Shown: positions 43,516-52,513 of the stretch, piece by piece
Position numbering within the stretch: position 1 is the stretch's first letter
Layout: each line of letters starts with the position of its first letter
Notes under the pieces: generated by a model
What the model was told of the DNA's origin: nothing
What the model saw: the letters and a program-made list of their open reading frames with translations, nothing else
Databases searched by the model: none
Position numbers and translations under genes: made by a program
Assembly: GCA_947627215.1 (NCBI GenBank)
Contig: CANQVD010000009.1
Location: forward strand, 1 to 64,000
Direction: 5' to 3'
DNA from: an uncultured Eisenbergiella sp.
Lineage (GTDB): Bacteria > Bacillota > Clostridia > Lachnospirales > Lachnospiraceae
Length of the DNA: 64,000 nucleotides

Positions 43516-43953
43516 CTATTTGCCGGGATTTATCTCATCATGCCCAAGGAAGCGGGAGCAGTAGTCCTCTACCATCCTTATAAATTCTTCAGCCACGGTA
43601 ATCTGTTTTTCCGTTTCTTCCCTGCTGGCAATATAAAAATCATCGTAGTCACTTGCATGCCTGATCGCTTCTGCACCCGATATCCGACGCCCCATCTCTT
43701 TGGGAAACAGTTCCGTCCTTACATAGTTCTTGTTAAAACTCGCAATCGCATCCTTATGCCGTTTGTAAGCATTCCCATCCATTGCGTGAACGGCATTCAC
43801 CGCATGAAAGATTGCGTAATATGCCCTGTTATTAGCCGGTTTATATGCCTTTGCCTCAAATAAAAGCTTTGCAGCGATCAAATCTTCCTTTGCCGTTTCG
43901 ATCCTGTATCGAACCAAATCTTTTCGGGTGCCGTAGTCTTCATGCTGCGTCAT
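43516..43953 (-). CDS. HEPN-domain toxin (HepT-like)
   Basis: A 145-residue all-helical HEPN protein. The active-site motif Rx6H is R43-H50 in NNRAYYAIFHAVNAV, followed by AEAIRHASDYDDFY. HEPN toxins of this type are RNases neutralised by a partner nucleotidyltransferase. It overlaps the preceding MNT gene by 14 nt, the usual order of the MNT-HEPN system. Base composition is AT-rich compared with uxs and ugd, in line with transfer. Confidence 0.88.
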   Translation of the reverse strand: MTQHEDYGTRKDLVRYRIETAKEDLIAAKLLFEAKAYKPANNRAYYAIFHAVNAVHAMDGNAYKRHKDAIASFNKNYVRTELFPKEMGRRISGAEAIRHASDYDDFYIASREETEKQITVAEEFIRMVEDYCSRFLGHDEINPGK

Positions 43954-44281
43954 ATAGCATCACACCCTCCTTACTGATATTTGTATAGAAGGGATAAGTG
44001 TTCACCCATTTCCGAAAATGCTCCAAACTCTTTGCAATCGGTTTTATATCCAACCCATACTCCATGTTAAAATCAAAAGTAACATTTATCAGTTGATCGA
44101 AGTATGCCTTACTCTCCATATCCGTAAGATCCAGCAGGATCATAATATCCACATCGGAATCTTCTCTGAAATCCCCTCTGGCATAGGATCCGTACAGAAT
44201 GATCCGCTTCAAGTGCGAACCGTATATTTTAATGATCTCCTGTACGTACTGTTGTAATACATTTTGTATGATTCGCGGCAT
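43940..44281 (-). CDS. Minimal nucleotidyltransferase antitoxin (MntA-like)
   Basis: A 113-residue MNT-family protein with the GSx10DxD signature: G31-S32 in ILYGSYARGD and D43/D45 in EDSDVDIMI. Known MntA proteins silence HepT by AMPylation. GGGAGGGAT lies before the ATG. It is the first gene of the bicistronic cassette. Confidence 0.88.
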   Translation of the reverse strand: MPRIIQNVLQQYVQEIIKIYGSHLKRIILYGSYARGDFREDSDVDIMILLDLTDMESKAYFDQLINVTFDFNMEYGLDIKPIAKSLEHFRKWVNTYPFYTNISKEGVMLYDAA

Positions 44282-44640
44282 ATATATATCCCTCCCTGCC
44301 TGTTTTTACTATATCAAATTACTTCAAAACTGACAAGGTAGTTCTGGTAAATGCCCGGATGTTTTTGTGGGTGATCCCATCTCTCTTCTGTATCATTTTT
44401 CCCATTTTATCAAGTTAAGGGGGTAACTTTTGTATTTTTTATTATTTTATCCCCCTTAAATGGCATTTAGCGGCTTTTCTTCTGTACTGTAGAACAGACA
44501 GGCACAGGATGAATCAGGCAATCCTAATATAAAGTATAAAATTGTCAAGGTGCGGAAATGGTATATTTTTTATCATCCAAAGTGAGAATAAATATTCTTT
44601 TAAATTATCTGATTCTCACATGGACGGCATACCTGCAGAA
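44282..44640. other. Non-coding stretch upstream of the MNT gene
   Basis: No gene is supported here. It holds the MNT promoter (44308-44336), a dyad TTAAGGGGG (44415-44423) / CCCCCTTAA (44451-44459) around an AT-rich centre, the right 27-bp repeat (44520-44546) and a hairpin GTGAGAAT (44582-44589) / ATTCTCAC (44612-44619). Confidence 0.7.
44308..44336 (-). promoter_or_regulatory. Promoter of the MNT-HEPN operon
   Basis: Minus strand TTGTCA (44331-44336), 17-nt spacer, TATAGT (44308-44313), 27 bp before the MNT ATG. The cassette therefore carries its own promoter. Confidence 0.8.
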
Positions 44641-44775
44641 TCAATTTGCCATGAACCGATGACAAGAACGGATACCGTTCAGATTTATATGCCCACAGCA
44701 ACTTTCCAACAGTTTTCGCACAGGTGGAGGCCGATAAAACCGACTCCGTCGGTAATGAGGATTCTCTTCCTTCAT
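44641..44775 (-). pseudogene. Relic of a UDP-xylose synthase gene
   Basis: Translated in shifting frames, the minus strand gives RILITDGVGFIGLHLCE, matching the N-terminus of the intact Uxs (residues 5-21), directly joined to ESCCGHINLNGIRSC, matching Uxs residues 131-145 ([15 protein letters not shown]). So about 110 codons are deleted, with a frameshift right after the ATG. That ATG overlaps the flippase stop as ATGA, showing that the gene was once the next in the operon. Confidence 0.8.
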
Positions 44776-46229
44776 AACGCATCTTTCCTTCCTATCCTTT
44801 TCAATCTTCTTAAAGCACTCATAAAGATATCTTCATGAGTCACACCGAAATAAACTGATGTAGCCAGAATATAAACGGCAATACCTAATAAAATCTGCAG
44901 GAAAAGAATTAACCATGTTGTTCCAGCCCATTGCCCTAAATGATAAACAGCAAAAAACATAATCAACCCAATCAGGAAAAAGGGCAGCGCATTTTTCAAA
45001 TATGTTTTTAATTCTAAATCATGACGCACCGCCCACATCTGAATGATACAAACACTTGCTTCCGCTGCAATGGTGCCGATTGTCGCTCCTACCGCGCCAA
45101 ATGATGGCAGCAATGCAAAATTAATTATTAAATTGACAACCGCACCCATTATTACCGAACACAAATATTCCCGATCTTTCTTGGCTGGGATCAAATACTG
45201 TGTACGTATCACATCCGCAAAAGAAATAAAAGGGATGGTAGATGCGAGTCCCATCATGATAATGCCGGACGGCTCAAACTCCTCTCCCCAAAAAAGCGGA
45301 GCAAAAATACAACCTATACCAGCAAGTCCAAATGCCAATGCAAAAGCAAGGCACATAATATAACGCATTGAAACCGTGATATAACGCAGAATGACGCTTT
45401 GCCCGGATGACTGTATCAGACCGGCCATACGCGGCAACATCACAGTACCAAATGCACCTATAATCGAAAGCGGTACACTAACAACCTTTTCTGCATTCTC
45501 ATAGAAACCTAACTGCTCTTTCCCGCTGATTGCCCCAATCATAATCTTGTCCATATACTTGTACAGGCTAATGGCGATTGCCGGAATAAACAAAATAAGC
45601 AAAGGTTTGATATGCCTACACATATTTTTCATATCCGGTCGTACAATGCGCACATATTTCTTTAACGGTATCCACAGTGACAACTGGTTTAGCAGTATGC
45701 CCAGCGCCAAAATGAGACAGTACTTCCAAAGATCATTCTGGCTCCTGACAAACAGGAAAATGCAAATTACATTCAACAGCTTAATAACAGCGCTTCTGGA
45801 AACTGTCAATTTGAATTTTTCTATTCCAAAATGAAACCAACTGATATCAAACAGCGCGCTCAACACAAATACGCCTTGAATAATTGCGTAGATGCGTTCT
45901 GATTCCTGCAGAAATATATAGCAAATATAAGCGGTCATGCACAGCAGCGATACAATAATATGTACTGACAGCAAGCTGCTGAATGTTATACTGAGCTTTT
46001 CCGGTTCATCCCTTACCTGCGCAATCGCACGGCATCCATAATTCTTTATCCCAAGCATGGAGAAAAGCACAAAATAATTGGCTATTGTATAGGAATACGA
46101 GTATATGCCCAGTCCCTCCGCGCCAATCACCCGCGCAATATACGGGGATGTAATCAGCGGGAGAATGAGAACCAGAACCTCATAACACATCTGGTAAAAA
46201 AGATTTTGCTTTACATTGGAACCTCTCAT
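44772..46229 (-). CDS. Polysaccharide flippase (Wzx-like, MATE/MOP superfamily)
   Basis: A 485-residue protein with about 12-14 predicted helices. The N-terminus NLFYQMCYEVLVLILPLITSPYIARVIGAEGLGIYSYSYTIANYF is the standard Wzx/RfbX opening in Gram-positive EPS loci, with Polysacc_synt motifs further on (GFYENAEKVVSVPLSIIGAFGTVMLPR). It flips the lipid-linked repeat unit across the membrane. It overlaps the Wzy stop by 4 nt. The relic of a Uxs gene follows. Confidence 0.92.
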   Translation of the reverse strand: MRGSNVKQNLFYQMCYEVLVLILPLITSPYIARVIGAEGLGIYSYSYTIANYFVLFSMLGIKNYGCRAIAQVRDEPEKLSITFSSLLSVHIIVSLLCMTAYICYIFLQESERIYAIIQGVFVLSALFDISWFHFGIEKFKLTVSRSAVIKLLNVICIFLFVRSQNDLWKYCLILALGILLNQLSLWIPLKKYVRIVRPDMKNMCRHIKPLLILFIPAIAISLYKYMDKIMIGAISGKEQLGFYENAEKVVSVPLSIIGAFGTVMLPRMAGLIQSSGQSVILRYITVSMRYIMCLAFALAFGLAGIGCIFAPLFWGEEFEPSGIIMMGLASTIPFISFADVIRTQYLIPAKKDREYLCSVIMGAVVNLIINFALLPSFGAVGATIGTIAAEASVCIIQMWAVRHDLELKTYLKNALPFFLIGLIMFFAVYHLGQWAGTTWLILFLQILLGIAVYILATSVYFGVTHEDIFMSALRRLKRIGRKDAL

Positions 46230-47446
46230 ATTCTGGCAAGCCCTTTTCTTATTCTTAACGTTACCTTTCTGCGTTCTGGATATCCTAAAGCAGCAACTTT
46301 ATCAATATTCATACCCAAAACCAGCATTGGGTATAACAATACTGTCGCCGTTATTGCTTCTGTTATCCCCATAATAAGGAAACAACAGAGAGTAAAAAGA
46401 ACAATCTTTCCATAAATCGATTTGATATTTCTGTTAATATTTTGATTTGCCATCCAATAGCCAATTATTGTAATTATTCCAAGCAACAATCCTCCCGTCA
46501 GCAAAATATATAATATATAATTATGAGGATGCGCTGCCCATAAGATGGAATTATACATTTGTTCATATTCGTCACCAGAGAGATATCCATATCCCAATAT
46601 GGGCTTTTTCAGAAAATATAATATTGACATTTTCCAAACTGGCAATCTACCTGAAAAAGTCAAACTCTTCCCAAGAATATTTTCAATCAAAAATGACATA
46701 AATGTTTGTATATTAAAAAAGACAATACCTATTAATATCACCGCAGATACTATTATCCCATTTGTCAAATTGATTATTGGGGGAATCGTTTTCTCTTTAC
46801 TATGATATAACATCAATAACACAAGAAATAATGTGTAGCCTACAAGTGCCGTTGCCGAATCCACAAGGACAAATGTACAAGCAGAACATGCAAGCAACAT
46901 CCAAGCTCTAAAAGCGATTTTACCCCATTTCCAATATGACCGAATTAACGCCATACATATGATTGGCAAAATTGTCCGTATTTGATAATTTTTATATCCC
47001 AGCAGCCAATTTGCCGAATATAAATCCGTTTGATACATTCCTTTAGGAAACAAAAGAACAGTAATAAAATTAGCATAAACCAACAATTCCAAAATACTAA
47101 ACCCATCAATAAGTGTTTCAGGACTTTTTGTTAGCCATATATCAAACATGAGGCACAAAACCAAGCTAGCAAAGTTTGATTTCATATATTCATAAATACT
47201 TCCACCACTGAAAACTGTTGTAAAAAACATAGCTCCATAAAACATTATTATCCATATCCTAGATTTAGGGATTGGCATAGATACAATAGAAACAATAATT
47301 AAAAGCATAGCAATCACAGGACTTATATAGTCATATAGCCTGTCAAGCCATCCAATTTCACAAAAAAAAAGGGGTTTAACCAGAACAATCAATAAAATTC
47401 TAGTAAGTATTTTGCTTTCATAAAAATTATTCACCGTCAATTTCAA
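46226..47446 (-). CDS. O-antigen ligase/polymerase-like membrane protein (Wzy-like)
   Basis: A 406-residue protein with 10-12 predicted helices and a loop with FSGRLPVWKMSILYFLKKPILGYGYLSGDEYEQ followed by HPHNYILYILLTGGLLLG, the Wzy_C pattern of the O-antigen ligase family. It would polymerise repeat units outside the membrane. The reading frame opens at a TTG (47446) about 10 nt after GGGAG; a GTG 12 nt later is an alternative. Very AT-rich. Confidence 0.85.
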   Translation of the reverse strand: MKLTVNNFYESKILTRILLIVLVKPLFFCEIGWLDRLYDYISPVIAMLLIIVSIVSMPIPKSRIWIIMFYGAMFFTTVFSGGSIYEYMKSNFASLVLCLMFDIWLTKSPETLIDGFSILELLVYANFITVLLFPKGMYQTDLYSANWLLGYKNYQIRTILPIICMALIRSYWKWGKIAFRAWMLLACSACTFVLVDSATALVGYTLFLVLLMLYHSKEKTIPPIINLTNGIIVSAVILIGIVFFNIQTFMSFLIENILGKSLTFSGRLPVWKMSILYFLKKPILGYGYLSGDEYEQMYNSILWAAHPHNYILYILLTGGLLLGIITIIGYWMANQNINRNIKSIYGKIVLFTLCCFLIMGITEAITATVLLYPMLVLGMNIDKVAALGYPERRKVTLRIRKGLARI

Positions 47447-47944
47447 AATAAGTATTCTCCCTTATATGCTCTTATATGTCCATATCATCTGATTTTAAAT
47501 TAATTAATCTAAGGTCTTGCACATTTTTATGTATTATTTAAATATGAAACGGAATACCTCTCAAAAAGGGTTAAAACTTTTTGACAAAATACATAGCCAT
47601 AATCCAAGCAAACCTGATGTCCGGTAATTACAAGATATTGCATTTTGTTTTAGATTGATTTAAAGTCGCTTACCAGTCAAATTCGTATTCCTATTCCAAA
47701 CTTTGAAAAACTATTTCACACTAGAAATGTATCAACAGCAACCTTAAAACGACATAGGATTGCGCATAATTCAGCATTTCTACGGACATTCCCAAAATAC
47801 TGTCTACTCTCATGGGAAAAACATTTCCGTTATGTGCCAGAAAAGAACGACACATATGAAATGATTAGGTTTATGCACTTTGATCCTATGTTCATATCTT
47901 AATTTTATCTATAAACATTCTCCTTGTCTTATTCCGCACGATAA
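47447..47944. other. AT-rich gap with no supported gene
   Basis: About 500 bp between Wzy and the first GT2. The longest open stretch is about 83 codons on the plus strand (roughly 47655-47902) with no start codon and no family that I recognise (it includes RHRIAHNSAF and KHFRYVPEKNDTYEMIRF). It could be a relic of an older gene or chance. No promoter of note. Confidence 0.5.
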
Positions 47945-49033
47945 TCACCAAACTCTCAAACAAAGCGGTGAGTTAAACTTGTTTTCAACTAAGATTTTTT
48001 GTGCCGTCGTATATATTGATGCAATGACGTAATACAAAAACACATGATGATCTCTGATCAAAAGATAGATCACCTTTCTTCTAATTGTTTTAAAATCACT
48101 TAGTGAGCATTTAACAATATATCGCTTGACAACATCGTTGTTGTAATACCTTTCCATATACTTGCAATACTCTGAATAGTCCATACGCCCAGTAGAATGG
48201 AAAAACATTGTAACATTGACATCACTAAATATACTAATCGTTTGATTTCCAAGAAATTTCAAATATAATTCATCATTATCGTGATTCTTTTGAATAAAAA
48301 TCTCCATTTCCCGCAAAAACATAAGCAATATGTCAAGCATTTCCACATTATATCGCCTACAGGTTGAGTTTGCATTAAAGCGATAATTATAACCCACATA
48401 ATCAAGGAAAAAAGCTTGCTCAATACAGTCTTGAAAATAAAGGTGAAAAATCAAATCCTGCCTTCTCTTAAGTCCAACCGGAAATCTGCAGTTATTTTTT
48501 TTCAAAGTCTGCAAGCAATATAATTTCCCCCAAGGAGAAGAGGTATCAAATCCTAAAGAGCATTGATACGTCATACAATCCACTTGCATTTTTTTGATTT
48601 TTTCATGATCCAATTGGAAAGATCCCATCTTTGGATATTCCCAAACCGGAATCCCTGCTTCGTTATTATCTCTTCTCTGAAAATACACAATATCCCAAGG
48701 TTTTATGGCCACACATTCCATCACTTTTTCGCAACAATCCAATTCCAACCAGTCATCCGGATCAACGAACATAATCCATTCACCCGTTGCCATCTCAATT
48801 CCAACATTGCGAGCAACAGATACTCCCTGATTTTCTTGATGGACAACAATTACGCGTCTATCCTTTTTGGCGTATTCGTCGCAAATCATCCCACATCCAT
48901 CTGGCGAACCGTCATCCACAAGAATAATCTCGAGATTTTGATACGTCTGGCCAACGATGCTGTCCAAGCACTGGTGGATATATTTTTCTACATTGTATAT
49001 TGGAACAACTATAGATATCTTTTCTTTTTGCAT
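47945..49033 (-). CDS. Glycosyltransferase family 2
   Basis: A 362-residue GT-A enzyme. Nucleotide-sugar-binding segments ISIVVPIYNVEKYIHQCLDSI, ILVDDGSPDGCG and the DxD-equivalent FVDPDDWLE (PDD instead of SDD) are visible. The C-terminal half is specific, with hydrophobic helices near the end. It adds one sugar to the EPS repeat unit on the cytoplasmic face. AGGTAAAG lies before the ATG. Donor and acceptor unknown. Confidence 0.9.
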   Translation of the reverse strand: MQKEKISIVVPIYNVEKYIHQCLDSIVGQTYQNLEIILVDDGSPDGCGMICDEYAKKDRRVIVVHQENQGVSVARNVGIEMATGEWIMFVDPDDWLELDCCEKVMECVAIKPWDIVYFQRRDNNEAGIPVWEYPKMGSFQLDHEKIKKMQVDCMTYQCSLGFDTSSPWGKLYCLQTLKKNNCRFPVGLKRRQDLIFHLYFQDCIEQAFFLDYVGYNYRFNANSTCRRYNVEMLDILLMFLREMEIFIQKNHDNDELYLKFLGNQTISIFSDVNVTMFFHSTGRMDYSEYCKYMERYYNNDVVKRYIVKCSLSDFKTIRRKVIYLLIRDHHVFLYYVIASIYTTAQKILVENKFNSPLCLRVW

Positions 49034-49174
49034 ATCTTTACCTGTTTATTTAAACTATAGAGTTTCATAATAGCCGCATCTTTTATGGTTTTTCTTTCAA
49101 ACGCATATATTAAGCTACTTGACTAGCATCATTCGCATTGCCCCATGGTTCTGTGCATTTTCTACCACTTACAA

Positions 49175-50188
49175 TCAATGAGCCGGTAGCATTTCCTTTG
49201 CCGTATGCAACAATTTTATCGGCCACACCCACGGCAGTCGTAACGCATATTTTAAAAATACTTGGCGTTTATTCATATTTCTATTATCATTGCTCCATAT
49301 CGCCCTATGGATTAATGGTACTCCTTTGATTTTTTTGATTTCTGCCGCAATCTCCTTATATGGCTTTTTATTCTGAGGGTTGAAATAACATTTATTCAAA
49401 GAAGAAGAAACCGCAATCAAAGCAACGACGTCAACTGCATGGGTCGCATTTTCACCAAGATCATAACGTTCTGTATAGTTATGCATTTTCTCTACAACAT
49501 AATATGATTCTTTAAATTTATTCAGGTTAAAAGACTGTGTAATTCCTGTAGATGTAACTCTGTTGTGATATCCCACAACTGGACACCCAATAAGAGAAGC
49601 AGCGCAATCAAAAGCTTGGAAATTAAACAAGACATCTTCGAACACTTTACAGCCCACATCATACTGAAGTTTGTTTTTCTTGATTAATTCACCCCTAAAC
49701 ATTTTATCCCATGGACTTGCAAAAGAACTCCAATTACTCATTAAATTCGTTATATGTTCCCGCTCGGTAAAATAAAAATTATCAGGAAAATGTCTCTCAA
49801 TTTTGCTTTTTTTCTCAAGCTCCAGAATCCTGCCACCGGAAAGTATGATATCCGCTTGCTTTCCTCTGCAGGATTGAAGTAACTGTTCATAGAAATCTGG
49901 CTCACACCAATCGTCTGAATCTACAAAAGCAATCCAGTCACCAGTGGCCCGGATAATACCTTCATTGCGGGCTGAGCTAAGGCCACCATTCGGTTTGTGG
50001 ACTACAATAATCCGCGAATCTTTCGCTGCATATTCGTCACAAATCGATCCACAGTTGTCCGGTGAACCATCATCAACAAGTATAATCTCCAAATTCGTAT
50101 ATGTCTGGTTAATAATACTGTCTAAACACTGACACAGGAATCTTTCCACATTATAAACTGGAATAATAATAGTAATTCGCTCATTCAT
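49175..50188 (-). CDS. Glycosyltransferase family 2
   Basis: A 337-residue GT-A enzyme with IIPVYNVERFLCQCLDSI, VDDGSPDNCG and FVDSDDWCEPDFYEQ. The C-terminal part, GVPLIHRAIWSND...LKYALRLPWVWPIKLL, closely parallels that of the next upstream enzyme (LKEILRLPRVWPLKVG), so the two are recent paralogues with diverged middle regions. Role: elongation of the EPS unit. Confidence 0.9.
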   Translation of the reverse strand: MNERITIIIPVYNVERFLCQCLDSIINQTYTNLEIILVDDGSPDNCGSICDEYAAKDSRIIVVHKPNGGLSSARNEGIIRATGDWIAFVDSDDWCEPDFYEQLLQSCRGKQADIILSGGRILELEKKSKIERHFPDNFYFTEREHITNLMSNWSSFASPWDKMFRGELIKKNKLQYDVGCKVFEDVLFNFQAFDCAASLIGCPVVGYHNRVTSTGITQSFNLNKFKESYYVVEKMHNYTERYDLGENATHAVDVVALIAVSSSLNKCYFNPQNKKPYKEIAAEIKKIKGVPLIHRAIWSNDNRNMNKRQVFLKYALRLPWVWPIKLLHTAKEMLPAH

Positions 50189-50275
50189 CCAAATATCCCC
50201 ACTAATTAACTGCTAATTTTGTTTTGTTCAATATTTTCACTGGCTAAATCCAAGGTGGTAATAGTATCGATGTAC

Positions 50276-51334
50276 TTATGTCTTAAAAAAGATATGTTCA
50301 TATGCAGCAAAACCAACTTTCAATGGCCATACCCTCGGCAGGCGTAAAATCTCTTTTAATAAAATTTGCTTTCCAGTCAAGAATCGGTTATCTTTTTCTT
50401 GAATGGCCGCCTTGAAATAAGGTTTCTCTTTCAGTGCTTCTATATCCTCCGCGACAGTTTTATAATCATTTGGATTGTTGGAGTTGAAATAACAACTCCG
50501 GCAACATACTGAAATAGTCCCTATCGTCGCGGCAAAAACCGCCTGTTTTAAAATATCTTCCCTGTCATATTGATTAGCATCTAAATAGGTATGCAATTTT
50601 GTTATGTAATCGTAAGCTACCTGCGGCTTTTCTTTATTGTAATTGTTCCCTATTGATGTAGGGTTCAGTCGGTAGTGATATCCGATATCCGTACTTCCCC
50701 CCACTACCCGGGCAAAATCAAACACCTTAAAATTAAACAGTGCATCTTCCCATCCTCGGCACGTCGCGTCATAGGTTAAATTGTTCTCGTTCAAAAACTC
50801 CCTTTTATAAAACTTATCCCATGGCAGACACCAATTGCCGCGACCATCTATCGTTTTTTTTACAATAGCTCTCGCCATACAATATTCTTTTATTATATCT
50901 CCTTCGTACAAAAAAGAGGCATTTGGCGAATGATAAACAACTTGCTTTCCCTCGATTTCTCTGATATAACCGCCGGCGCAATATACATCTGCATTTTCTG
51001 CAGATTGCTTCTGCATACTACTGAAAAGCTGCTCGTAAAAATTGATATCCAGCCAGTCATCTGAGTCGACGAATGTGACCCATTCCCCCGCGGCTCTGGC
51101 AAGTCCATCATTGCGGGCTGCACTTAGACCGCCGTTCTTTTTATGGATGACCTCGACCCGCGGATCCAACGCCGCATATTCATCGCAAATCCTTCCGCAT
51201 TGGTCGGGTGACCCATCATCAATCAGAATGATCTCTAAATTTGTAAAGGTTTGGTGGATGATGCTGTCCAGACATTGTTTTAAATAGTTCTCCACCTTAT
51301 AAATTGGCACGATCACAGATAATTTACTTTCCAT
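50276..51334 (-). CDS. Glycosyltransferase family 2
   Basis: A 352-residue GT-A enzyme: VIVPIYKVENYLKQCLDSI, IDDGSPDQCG, FVDSDDWLDINFYEQ. I set the start at the ATG 51334, after GGGAGG; the frame is open further upstream to 51394 only because residues of a decayed HAD-domain gene are fused in frame there. It is a paralogue of the following GT2. Confidence 0.9.
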   Translation of the reverse strand: MESKLSVIVPIYKVENYLKQCLDSIIHQTFTNLEIILIDDGSPDQCGRICDEYAALDPRVEVIHKKNGGLSAARNDGLARAAGEWVTFVDSDDWLDINFYEQLFSSMQKQSAENADVYCAGGYIREIEGKQVVYHSPNASFLYEGDIIKEYCMARAIVKKTIDGRGNWCLPWDKFYKREFLNENNLTYDATCRGWEDALFNFKVFDFARVVGGSTDIGYHYRLNPTSIGNNYNKEKPQVAYDYITKLHTYLDANQYDREDILKQAVFAATIGTISVCCRSCYFNSNNPNDYKTVAEDIEALKEKPYFKAAIQEKDNRFLTGKQILLKEILRLPRVWPLKVGFAAYEHIFFKT

Positions 51335-51339
51335 CTCGC

Positions 51340-51666
51340 TCCCTCCCATAAAACGCTGACAAACCGCATGCTCAATCCGAATTTCTTTCTCCATCAGCTA
51401 TTGGCGTTCTTCCTCGCTGATCTCCTCAATGGCCTGATAAATTTCCTCAAAAGTCACATCATATCAAGATTGTACTCAAATTTCTTCTGATAATGTTCCA
51501 CTAAAAGAAGAAAAACATCCCTCGGAGCAGGTACATTCCTTTTAATCAGGGTATCAAAAATATCAAATGAAACGATCTTACAGTCAGCCTGCTCTATTAA
51601 CGGTATAAGCTGCTTTGGGTGAATGGCATATTTTTTTGTTAGCAGCCTCTTAATCGCCTTTTTCAT
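51340..51666 (-). pseudogene. Relic of a HAD-domain polysaccharide-biosynthesis gene
   Basis: Starting at ATG 51666, the first ~70 codons encode ADCKIVSFDIFDTLIKRNV, a HAD motif I (DxFDT) typical of large EPS-locus HAD/glycosyltransferase proteins, and then stop (TGA, 51454). In another frame the message resumes as VTFEEIYQAIEEISEEERQ, a stop (TAG), then LMEKEIRIEHAVCQRF, which is the expected continuation of the same family. A frameshift, a nonsense codon and loss of the remaining several hundred residues make it a pseudogene. Confidence 0.8.
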
Positions 51667-52513
51667 CTTGGTAAATACCCCATCTGCCCCTTTGCGCATC
51701 CAAAATTCCCTGCCAATACATCTTTAGATATTCCCTTTTATCGCCAAACAACAGCAAAATCTTCATCAGGCGCTTAAGCAGATCCGCTTTTGCACACCAT
51801 GTTTTATAATGCTTGTCGATAAACACATCGGCTCTGACCGTGTAATAATAGCGTACCGGCTTATCCCAGCCATATTTCAGTGTGTACCACAGGATCTTTT
51901 TTTCCATTGTTATGGCTGGTTTATGTATTAAAACCGCTTCCCTGCATTCCAAAACGCGGTATCCCTTTTTCCGCAGCCGCAGGCAAAGTTCCGTATCTAA
52001 CCCATCCAGGAAAAGCCCTTCGTCAAATCCACCCATCTGCAAAAATATCTTGACATTGACGAGACAGCCCGACATCATCAGCCATTCAACATCATATACT
52101 CCTTCTCGCTTTTTCAACTTCTTCCTGTCATATAAGAATTGAGGTCCCAGAATAGCGATCTTTGAATCATTTTTCTCCGCCAGAGCCTTTTTATAAACTC
52201 CGGTAAGGTCATTGCCAAACCTACTGTCAGGATTGTTGGTATAGCACCAATCGCACCCATCTTCAAAGGCTATCTGCATCCCTTTGTTCATTCCGGTACA
52301 CAGACCCAGATTTTCATGGGAAAGAAGATATTTTATTTCACATCCCTCAATATTTTTGAACACATCCCACATTATCAGTTCACTGGACTGCCCGGAATTA
52401 TCTATCAGGATCAACTCGTCTATAGATTGGCAGTATTCATGGATATTCTCATACTCCTGTCTGGTGGGTTGATAGAGGACGACCACGGCGCCTATTTTAT
52501 TCATTGTCAGCAT
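51650..52513 (-). CDS. Glycosyltransferase family 2, rhamnosyltransferase-like
   Basis: A 287-residue GT2 of the RfbF/rhamnosyltransferase type: IGAVVVLYQPTRQEYENI, LILIDNSGQ, HENLGLCTGMNKGM, YTNNPDSRFG (DxD-like) and GGFDEGLFLDGLDTELCLRLRKKGYRV. The ATG at 52513 has GGAGAAATATC before it and overlaps the epimerase end by 17 nt. Donor sugar unproven; no dTDP-rhamnose genes lie in the window. Confidence 0.88.
   Translation of the reverse strand: MLTMNKIGAVVVLYQPTRQEYENIHEYCQSIDELILIDNSGQSSELIMWDVFKNIEGCEIKYLLSHENLGLCTGMNKGMQIAFEDGCDWCYTNNPDSRFGNDLTGVYKKALAEKNDSKIAILGPQFLYDRKKLKKREGVYDVEWLMMSGCLVNVKIFLQMGGFDEGLFLDGLDTELCLRLRKKGYRVLECREAVLIHKPAITMEKKILWYTLKYGWDKPVRYYYTVRADVFIDKHYKTWCAKADLLKRLMKILLLFGDKREYLKMYWQGILDAQRGRWGIYQDEKGD

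Larger units (their letters stand above)
43469..44546. repeat. 27-bp inverted repeats flanking the MNT/HEPN cassette
   Basis: Left repeat 43469-43495 and right repeat 44520-44546 are inverted copies with 25 of 27 matches (AATCCTGATATAAAGTATGA inward strand versus AATCCTAATATAAAGTATAA). They frame about 1.08 kb that contains only the MNT and HEPN genes, their promoter and a palindrome. The left repeat is also one arm of the terminator hairpin. No clear target-site duplication is visible. Confidence 0.8.

Noticed and set aside
44542-44838. 98-codon plus-strand frame beside the flippase end
   Set aside because: It runs antisense through the Uxs relic and the flippase 3' end and matches no family.
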